This document shows, piece after piece, positions 58,520 to 64,000 of a DNA stretch of 64,000 nucleotides. Position 1 is the stretch's first letter. Each line of letters begins with the position of its first letter. Origin of the DNA: a bacterium. Lineage in GTDB: Bacteria; Hydrothermota; Tepidihabitantia; Tepidihabitantales; Tepidihabitantaceae. A program made the position numbers and the translations under genes. Under the pieces are notes generated by a model that did no database searches, was not told the DNA's origin, and worked only from the letters and a program-made list of their open reading frames with translations. The stretch is taken from contig DATJQV010000042.1 of assembly GCA_035505375.1 (NCBI GenBank), positions 20,431 to 84,430 on the forward strand, given 5' to 3'.

Positions 58520-59650
58520 ATGTTGACGTTCAGGGTAGACAAGACCGATTCGCTTGCACGCCTTGGCCGGATGAACCTGCCTCATGGCACGGTGAGCACT
58601 CCCTGCTTCATGCCCGTTGGTACCCAGGGTTCGGTCAAGACACTCACCCCGGCCGAAGTGGTCGAGGCCGGCGCGGAGATCATTGTCTGCAATACATATC
58701 ACCTCTACCTGCGTCCCGGGCACAAGCGGGTTCAGGCTGCGGGCGGAATAGCGAGATTCATGGGCTGGAACCGGCCGGTTCTGACCGATTCCGGTGGTTT
58801 CCAGGTCTATTCGCTTGCGGCGTTGGCCCGGATAAGTGACGAAGGCGCCGAGTTCCAGTCGCACGTGGACGGCAGTCGCCACCTATTTACACCCGAGGTC
58901 GTCGTCGAAATCCAGGAGGCGCTTGGTTCCGACATAGCAATGTGCCTGGATGAATGCCCTCCCTATCCGGTCAGCCGACCGGTCGCCGACGCAGCGGCGG
59001 CCCGGACCTCGCTCTGGGCTGAACGGTGCAGCCGGGCCCGCAGGCCTGAGACAAACCTGTTCGGCATCGTACAGGGAGCCACTTATGCCGACTTGCGGGA
59101 GACGAGCGCGACGTCGCTGGTGGCCTTAGATCTGCCCGGATACGCAATCGGCGGCCTCTGCCTCGGCGAGTCATCGGATCTTACCTATGACATGGTCGGC
59201 CGTGTGACCCCGCTGCTTCCACCTGACCGGCCGCGCTACCTGATGGGCGCCGGCTATCCGGAGGACATCATCGCCGCGGTGCGGCTCGGCGTTGACATGT
59301 TTGACTGCGTACTGCCCACGCGCAACGGTCGCACCGGTACCGCGTTCGTCAGTTCGGGCCGGGTGGTCATCCGCAACAGCCGGTACGCTGATGACCTCGG
59401 AGCGCTTGACCCGCTGTGTGACTGCTACACCTGTCGCAGTTTCTCGCGCGCGTATCTGCGTCACCTGTTCATGGTCGGAGAGGCGCTCGGCCCGAAACTC
59501 TTGACGCTACACAATGTCCGGTTCTACCAGCGGTTGATGTCAGACATCCGTGCCGCGGTGGAGCGGAGTGAATTCGATGCCTGGTCTGACGAGTTCCTGT
59601 CGCGCTACCGACCGAGTGTGGAGCCGGTCGAAGAAGCGAATGCCCGCTAG
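58520..59650 (+). CDS. tgt: tRNA-guanine (queuine) transglycosylase
   Basis: Exchanges guanine-34 for a 7-deazaguanine (preQ1) in tRNAs for Asn, Asp, His, Tyr. LTDSGGFQVYSLA (about 90-102) contains the catalytic Asp, IGGLCLGES and MGAGYPEDI bind substrate, MFDCVLPTRNGRTG (about 260) holds the nucleophile Asp, and CDCYTCRSFSRAYLRHLF the zinc ligands. 376 residues, as expected. No queC/D/E/F genes are near. Start at 58520 by family alignment (MLTFRVDKTD). Confidence 0.95.
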   Translation: MLTFRVDKTDSLARLGRMNLPHGTVSTPCFMPVGTQGSVKTLTPAEVVEAGAEIIVCNTYHLYLRPGHKRVQAAGGIARFMGWNRPVLTDSGGFQVYSLAALARISDEGAEFQSHVDGSRHLFTPEVVVEIQEALGSDIAMCLDECPPYPVSRPVADAAAARTSLWAERCSRARRPETNLFGIVQGATYADLRETSATSLVALDLPGYAIGGLCLGESSDLTYDMVGRVTPLLPPDRPRYLMGAGYPEDIIAAVRLGVDMFDCVLPTRNGRTGTAFVSSGRVVIRNSRYADDLGALDPLCDCYTCRSFSRAYLRHLFMVGEALGPKLLTLHNVRFYQRLMSDIRAAVERSEFDAWSDEFLSRYRPSVEPVEEANAR

Positions 59651-59671
59651 TCTCGAGTCAAGGAGGCAAGA

Positions 59672-60826
59672 ATGAGACAGCTAGTGGCCGTACTGGCCGC
59701 GATGGCCGCCATCGCCGGCCTTTCCTGCGGAGGCGGCAGCGCCGCCAAAGGCGGCAATACCATCAAGGTCGGGCTGGTCGTACCATTGACCGGCGACGTG
59801 AAGACGTTCGGCGAGTCCACCCGTAATGGTGCGATGCTTGCCATCGAAGAGGCGAATGCCGCCGGCGGCGTCAACGGCAGGAAGATAGAGATGGTCGCGA
59901 CGGACGACAAGAACGACCCGACGGAAACCAGCAACGCCGGCGCCAAACTGATCGACATGGACCGGGTCGTGGCCGTCATCGGCTCGGTATCGTCCAAGTG
60001 TTCGGTCCCGCTGTCTGACAAGTGCCAGACCGCGAAGATACCGATGATAACGCCGACTTCGACCAACCCCAAGGTGACGGTGGGGGAGGACGGCAAGCGG
60101 AAGGACTACGTGTTCCGTGCCTGCTTCATCGACCCGTTCCAGGGCACGGTCGGGGCCAAGTTCGCCGCGGAGAGCCTGAAGGCGAGGACCGCGGCGGTGA
60201 TGTATGACGTGGGCAACGACTACTCGAAAGGGCTGGCCGACTACTTCAAGGCCGCTTTCGAGAAAGAAGGGGGCAAGGTGACCGCGTTCGAGTCCTACGC
60301 CAAAGACGACGTGGACTTCTCGGCTATCCTGACCAAGGTCAAGCAGTCAGACCCGGGCGTCCTTTTCATCCCGGACTACTACAACAAGGTCGGCCTCATT
60401 GCCAAACAGGCGCGGCAGTTGGGCGTCAAGGCCGTGTTCCTCGGCGGCGACGGCTGGGATTCCCCGGAGATGGTCCAGATAGCGGGCGATGCCATCTATG
60501 GCGGGTATTTCACGAATCACTACTCACCCGACGATCCTCGGCCCGAAGTGCAGGAGTGGGTCAAGAAATATCAGGCCAAGTACGGACAGAAGCCGGACGC
60601 GCTGGCTACGCTCGGGTACGACGCCGGCCTGCTGCTGATTCAGGCATTGAAGAACTCGCCGCACGCGAAGCCGGACGAAATCAAGCTGGCGCTGGTTGCC
60701 ATCAAGGACTTCCCGTGCGTGTCGGGCAAGATCACGTTTGATGAATGGGGGAATCCGATAAAGAGCGCGGCGGTGCTGCAGTACACCAAGGACGGGCAGA
60801 AGTACGTCACCACCATGAACCCCTAG
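59672..60826 (+). CDS. Branched-chain amino acid-type ABC transporter substrate-binding lipoprotein
   Basis: Signal with lipobox IAGLSC at residues 14-19 followed by GGGSAAKGGNTIKVG. Periplasmic-binding type I fold: VGLVVPLTGDVKTFGESTRN, GAMLAIEEANAAGGVNGRKI, VIGSVSSKCSVPLSD, PMITPTSTNPKV, RTAAVMYDVGNDYSKGLADY, VLFIPDYYNKVGLIAKQARQ. It is LivJ-like, so amino acids or related small molecules are likely ligands. No permease or ATPase gene is adjacent. AAGGAGG precedes the ATG. Confidence 0.9.
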   Translation: MRQLVAVLAAMAAIAGLSCGGGSAAKGGNTIKVGLVVPLTGDVKTFGESTRNGAMLAIEEANAAGGVNGRKIEMVATDDKNDPTETSNAGAKLIDMDRVVAVIGSVSSKCSVPLSDKCQTAKIPMITPTSTNPKVTVGEDGKRKDYVFRACFIDPFQGTVGAKFAAESLKARTAAVMYDVGNDYSKGLADYFKAAFEKEGGKVTAFESYAKDDVDFSAILTKVKQSDPGVLFIPDYYNKVGLIAKQARQLGVKAVFLGGDGWDSPEMVQIAGDAIYGGYFTNHYSPDDPRPEVQEWVKKYQAKYGQKPDALATLGYDAGLLLIQALKNSPHAKPDEIKLALVAIKDFPCVSGKITFDEWGNPIKSAAVLQYTKDGQKYVTTMNP

Positions 60827-60827
60827 C

Positions 60828-60843
60828 TCGTACCGCGGTACGA
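60828..60843. repeat. Perfect 16-bp palindrome after the binding-protein gene
   Basis: TCGTACCGCGGTACGA, two bases after the TAG stop and just before the terminator. It could be a protein-binding site or part of the 3' structure. Confidence 0.6.
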
Positions 60844-60851
60844 CTCACCGG

Positions 60852-60875
60852 GGCGGCCCTGCGGCCGCCTCTTTC
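60852..60875. terminator. Bidirectional terminator
   Basis: GGCGGCC, loop CTGC, GGCCGCC, then TCTTTC; lies between the convergent binding-protein and response-regulator genes. Confidence 0.65.
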
Positions 60876-60898
60876 ATTCGGCAGAGAACCGGCGGATG

Positions 60899-61267
60899 CT
60901 ACGACGCCGACGGGCGCGCCAGCAGCTCGGTTATCTTGGCCAGCAGGTCTTCCGCGTCGACGGGCTTGAGCATGAAGGCGTCCGCGCCTTCCGTGAAAGC
61001 GTGCTTCATCTCTTCGGGATCAGAGAGGCCGGTAATCACGATAACCGGCGATGCGCCCTTGTCTTCCTTCAGCGACGTAAGCACCTTGTGGCCGTCGATA
61101 CCCGGCATCCTGATGTCGAGCAGCATCAAGTCGTACGCGCCGAGTCCGTACACTTCGAGCGCGTTCTTGGCCTCGCTCACACGGTAGCCTGCAGTCTCAA
61201 GAGTCTTCCTGAGCATCCGACGATAGGTCGTGTCGTCGTCGACGATCGCTATACGTTTCTGCTCCAT
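60899..61267 (-). CDS. Stand-alone response-regulator receiver protein
   Basis: 122 residues, a single REC domain. IAIVDDDTTYRRML has the acidic pocket, LMLLDIRMPGIDG (about 53) the phospho-accepting Asp, VIVITGLSD the Thr and AFMLKPVDAEDLL the Lys. No output domain, so it acts as a CheY/Spo0F-type relay or on a partner kinase not in the window. The ATG at 61267 lies 7 nt after a TAGACT -10, so it is probably leaderless. Confidence 0.92.
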   Translation of the reverse strand: MEQKRIAIVDDDTTYRRMLRKTLETAGYRVSEAKNALEVYGLGAYDLMLLDIRMPGIDGHKVLTSLKEDKGASPVIVITGLSDPEEMKHAFTEGADAFMLKPVDAEDLLAKITELLARPSAS

Positions 61268-61274
61268 CGCTGTC

Positions 61275-61302
61275 AGTCTAGAACCAAAAGCACGGTAGTC
61301 AA
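61275..61302 (-). promoter_or_regulatory. Promoter of the response-regulator gene
   Basis: Minus strand TTGACT, 16-bp spacer, TAGACT, seven bases to the ATG. Confidence 0.6.
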
Positions 61303-61342
61303 GCCCCGGCTGACCGAGCTGGTGCGTCGCCGGCGCGATTGC

Positions 61343-61921
61343 CTACCACGTCACGTCGTGTCCGAACAACTCCGCCGACGTGCCCGAGGTCGTTCGTTCC
61401 GCATGGTACGACGTGGTGCCGTTGACATCGCGCTGCCGGGAGTCCCTTTCCGAGCTGCCGCTAACGCGCAGGGAAGCTGAGTTATAGGAGAGACTCACAT
61501 AGGTCGTCGCCGTTGACCAGGAGCCATCTTCGTTGATGACGCCATCCAGGGTAAGGTCCACATTCAGGTTCGATGAAGACGAGGTAGCGGAGATGCGGCA
61601 GTTCGTCAGGTCGTATTGCAGGTGCGCGGTCTCAATACCGGTGCCCGAGTCATAGCTCGTGGTTCCGGTAATGTGTACCGTGCCCTGGCCGTACGGCCCG
61701 CCGGCAGTCGCATCGATAGCACCGACGGGCGTGCCGACAACGTTCTGATTGTAGATGGTTCCTACGCCCTGCATGATGCCCCAGGCGACGTCACCGTAGA
61801 ACGAATCGTCGCTGTAGCGCGGCCCTGAGCACGCACTCGACAACACAAGTAACGCCGCCGCTGCGAGCACGACCGGGGGCCGTGCCGCCGGCCCGATAAT
61901 CCAGCGCAAGATTCCTGACAT
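61343..61921 (-). CDS. Lipoprotein of unknown function
   Basis: Start ATG 61921 with GAGGAG upstream (an upstream ATG at 61939 contains that ribosome site). Signal PPVVLAAAALLVLSSAC ends with a lipobox (SSAC). The mature 160 residues are Ser/Thr/Tyr-rich and beta-like (GQGTVHITGTTSYDSGTGIE, ISATSSSSNLNVDLTLDGVI, SYNSASLRVSGSSERD). No family recognised. Confidence 0.65.
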   Translation of the reverse strand: MSGILRWIIGPAARPPVVLAAAALLVLSSACSGPRYSDDSFYGDVAWGIMQGVGTIYNQNVVGTPVGAIDATAGGPYGQGTVHITGTTSYDSGTGIETAHLQYDLTNCRISATSSSSNLNVDLTLDGVINEDGSWSTATTYVSLSYNSASLRVSGSSERDSRQRDVNGTTSYHAERTTSGTSAELFGHDVTW

Positions 61922-62050
61922 ACTTATCTCCTCGTTCATTCTTAGCGTTCAAGTCAAACACAAGTCTCGGCCCAGTCGCATGTCTGCAGAGTGGTCCGCA
62001 CCTAATGTACCAACACCTGCCGCAGGCAGGGTATTCCACCGCGTGCCCGG

Positions 62051-62079
62051 ATTCTAGAACTCGCGGGCGGGAATGTCAA
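62051..62079 (-). promoter_or_regulatory. Promoter of the 61343 lipoprotein gene
   Basis: Minus strand TTGACA, 17-bp spacer, TAGAAT; same architecture as 34750-34778. Confidence 0.6.
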
Positions 62080-62509
62080 ATGGGAGGGGAGAGGGATAGA
62101 GGGATCAAGTGATCCAGGGATCGAGTGAGCGGGTGCGGAAGCGCGCGGTTCATGATGCTCCGCCGCAGGCAGGTGCCGTCCGATGGCTCAACCACGGGGA
62201 TTGGCCTCTGGCTCAGGGCAGAGGAGAGGAGGGGAGAAGTAGATTGAGGCTCTGAAAGCAGAGGTGGTCAGGCGGCTTGAGCTTGTGCTTGAGTCACGAC
62301 GCAGTCGCGCTCCCTTGACGCGATCCGGGCTAGAAATCTGGGGAGAGTCCCGCTCTTTTACACGATTACGAAACCCGACCACCTTCTCATACCGCGCCCT
62401 TACGTGTCTCGGATTAGGGAAGTGTCATCACTTCTCAGCGGCTAACCAGGCCGCGACTGCAACGGGCGCCGTGATCTCAAAAGCCGCCACCTGCACCCAG
62501 GTGCCTCCT
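62080..62509. other. Intergenic region
   Basis: About 430 bp without a supportable gene. Contains GGGATAGAGGGATCAAGTGA and GATCCAGGGATCGAGTGAGC phrase repeats at 62091-62130 and a GC-rich stretch after it. Confidence 0.5.
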
Positions 62510-62650
62510 CTATTTCGTCTTCAGGGCTTGAATTCGCTCGTGTGCCTTCGCCACGAGCTCACTGTCCTTAGCAGGCGCGACGGCAACGAAATGCTCATAG
62601 CCGGCAAGCGCGTCAGCCGCGCGTCCCGCGTGCTCGCACGCCTTGGCCCC
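62510..62650 (-). pseudogene. In-frame C-terminal cap of the TPR protein beyond a TAA
   Basis: Directly after the TAA of the 62651 gene the same frame reads GAKACEHAGRAADALAGYEH, FVAVAPAKDSELVAKAHERI, QALKTK and ends in TAG at 62510-62512. This is a typical final TPR helix pair (A..EHAGR...AL..YE.F...AP), so it belongs to the same protein. Confidence 0.65.
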
Positions 62651-63568
62651 TTAATAGAGGGGCGCGCGATAGCTTGAATCCAGCTTGAGCGCCTGGCTGC
62701 AGTCCTGAATGGCCGCGTTGTAATCTCCTTTGCCATCGTAGGCGATCCCGCGGTTGTAGTAGGCACCGCCGAAGTTCGGATTCAGCTTGAGCGCCTGGGT
62801 GCAGTCCTGGATGGCCAAGTCGTACTGGCCCTTGTGACGGTAGGCAATCCCGCGGTTGTTGTAGGCGAGGGCATAGTTCGAATCGAGCTTGAGCGCCTGG
62901 GTGTAGTCCTGGATGGCCAGGTCGTAGTAGCCTCTGGCGTCGCGGTATAGCCCGCGGTAGATGTAGGCGCTGGTGTCGTTTGCATCCATAAGGAGCGCAG
63001 AGTTGAAGTTATCGACGGCCACATCGTGCTGGCCTTTGTCCCAGTAGGCTAGCCCGAGGTTGTGGAAGTGGGCGGCATCCGAACCACTCAGCACCAGCGC
63101 CTGTATGTAGTCCTGGATGGCCAGGTCGTAATCGCCTATCACTCTGTAGAGGTACCCGCGATTGTCGTAGGCGAGGGCGAAGTTCGAATCCAGCTTGAGC
63201 GCTTGGGTGTAGTCCTGGATGGCTAGGTCGTAGTCGCCTTTGTCGTCGTAGGCGATCCCGCGGTTGTAGTAGGCGAGGGCATAGTTCGGACTCAGCTTGA
63301 TCGCCTGATCAAAGTCCTCGATGGCTTGGTCGCAGTTGCCTTTCTTTATGTAGGCGTTCCCGCGGTTGTTGTAGGCTATGCAGTCGTTGGGGTCGAGCCC
63401 TATTACCTCGGTGTACTGCTGAATCGCCTCATCGTCGTCGTACCTGTCAAAGAGGAAATTGCCCTGCTCGACATGGTCTCCGGACTGCTGGGCACGGATG
63501 GCGCCGGGCACGCCCGCCAGAATCATGATGCCGAGGATGAGGCCACTGCACGGCCTGGTGATTCTCAT
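62651..63568 (-). CDS. TPR-repeat exported protein, stop codon before last repeat
   Basis: Start ATG 63568 with AGGAGTGGCGAC upstream; signal LILGIMILAGVPGAIRAQQS. Then about eight 34-residue tetratricopeptide repeats with near-identical consensus (YALAYYNRGIAYDDKGDYDL, AIQDYTQALKLDSN), a protein-interaction scaffold. It ends SSYRAPLY at a TAA, but the frame continues with a normal C-terminal repeat to 62510. So it is either nonsense-mutated, read through, or mis-assembled. The very similar repeats could also promote recombination. Confidence 0.8.
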   Translation of the reverse strand: MRITRPCSGLILGIMILAGVPGAIRAQQSGDHVEQGNFLFDRYDDDEAIQQYTEVIGLDPNDCIAYNNRGNAYIKKGNCDQAIEDFDQAIKLSPNYALAYYNRGIAYDDKGDYDLAIQDYTQALKLDSNFALAYDNRGYLYRVIGDYDLAIQDYIQALVLSGSDAAHFHNLGLAYWDKGQHDVAVDNFNSALLMDANDTSAYIYRGLYRDARGYYDLAIQDYTQALKLDSNYALAYNNRGIAYRHKGQYDLAIQDCTQALKLNPNFGGAYYNRGIAYDGKGDYNAAIQDCSQALKLDSSYRAPLY

Positions 63569-63860
63569 GTCGCCACTCCTTTCTACACAACCATGACTGC
63601 CTTGCTCCGAGATGGTTCCCGTCATCGCATCGCGCCTGCCTCAACGAACCAGCGCGGTCAAGGCCACTGTGGCTAAATGATAGACCTAAGCCGATGCCAG
63701 TCAAGCAGACGTGCGGTCCCCGAATCGACATTGGTCGACCAAGATGAACGGCTGCGGACGGGCGGAGGCGGGGGACAGACGGATAGCGCCCGACGGCTTG
63801 CGGCTCGCGGCGGGCGGGAACCGGTTTCGGCGCGGGATCCACAGCCAGCAGGCAAAAGCC
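63569..63860. other. Intergenic region beside the transposase fragment
   Basis: About 290 bp with no gene signature; GC-rich in the part 63760-63840. It may include the end of the insertion element, whose inverted repeat I could not define from one end. Confidence 0.4.
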
Positions 63861-64000
63861 CTAGTGTAGTGCGTCACACGCTTCTTTGCATTTGGCTATC
63901 TTGCGCATGATGCTTTCGACGGTGGCGATCCAGACGAATATGTGCGGGTTCTGGTTGCTGGTGGCGATGTAGTCCGCGATCGCCTTCTTCAGAACAGGTA
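63861..64000 (-). CDS. IS630-family transposase, C-terminal end, cut by window edge
   Basis: The minus strand reads PVLKKAIADYIATSNQNPHI, FVWIATVESIMRKIAKCKEA and CDALH, stop at 63861. The NQNP.IFVW...ES I..KI pattern is the C-terminal hallmark of IS630-type DDE transposases (N.NPKPF.WT...E.I). The catalytic part lies outside the window to the right. It points to a mobile element at the edge. Confidence 0.75.
   Translation of the reverse strand, partial: PVLKKAIADYIATSNQNPHIFVWIATVESIMRKIAKCKEACDALH

Noticed and set aside
62264..62677. A 137-codon plus-strand frame
   Set aside because: Its end is antisense to the TPR C-terminal cap, and it lacks a start signal and domains.

Overview
The window is GC-rich bacterial chromosome, probably from an uncultured lineage of the FCB / candidate-division WOR-3 (Stahlbacteria) type. 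This is inferred from a run of secreted proteins ending in a shared sorting-like tail (GR.V..L..G.NDVSRLAPGVYFVR..., then V.KVVI.), from the MEP isoprenoid genes, from a ferredoxin-linked 2-oxoacid oxidoreductase beside succinyl-CoA ligase, and from phrase-like micro-repeats scattered through spacers and protein linkers. No rRNA, tRNA or CRISPR array was seen; one tmRNA gene is complete.

Layout. 1-3.4 kb: CoA-dehydratase-activase pair and a MEMO1-AMMECR1 fusion. 3.5-3.8 kb: an array of 23 units of 12 bp. 4.2-11.4 kb: an operon of six secreted proteins (two pairs of paralogues), with one frameshift and one lost tail. 11.6-15.5 kb: ABC-F ATPase, GGQ rescue factor, PP-loop tRNA thiolase-like protein, Nfu protein. 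15.6-21.5 kb (minus): trpS-ispD-dxr-rseP-radical SAM operon. 22-28.5 kb: 3-hydroxyacyl-CoA dehydrogenase, xseA-xseB, dnaN, lipoprotein, DUF2207 membrane protein. 28.7-29.1 kb: ssrA.

29.1-44.4 kb is the accessory part: a double-TIR protein beside ssrA, a PAS-only protein, envelope proteins, a RelA/SpoT-domain gene translationally coupled to an unknown partner, a SipW-like peptidase, small genes, and a restriction-modification island (HNH nuclease, C5 methyltransferase, Vsr, HTH controller). Next come a second 12-bp array (27 units) and an ECF-sigma cluster in which three paralogous small proteins, repeated promoter-like elements and repeated terminators recur.

44.5-49.8 kb: sucCD facing korDABC, which together interconvert 2-oxoglutarate, succinyl-CoA and succinate with ferredoxin. 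50-51.4 kb: beta-helix lipoprotein. 51.5-53.8 kb (minus): SOS operon lexA-DUF6504-like-dinB with a LexA-type palindrome over the lexA start. 54.2-60.8 kb: ptsHI, phosphoglucose/phosphomannose isomerase, sugar nucleotidyltransferase, tgt and an amino-acid-type binding protein. 60.9-64 kb: response regulator, lipoprotein, TPR protein with an in-frame stop before its last repeat, and an IS630-type transposase end at the right edge.

Three features run through the window. (1) Many promoters read TTGAC(A/T)-N15-17-TAnnnT with the start codon only 6-9 nt after the -10 box, implying frequent leaderless mRNAs. (2) There are two indel-free 12-bp arrays. (3) Micro-repeat phrases sit both between genes and in frame inside protein linkers.
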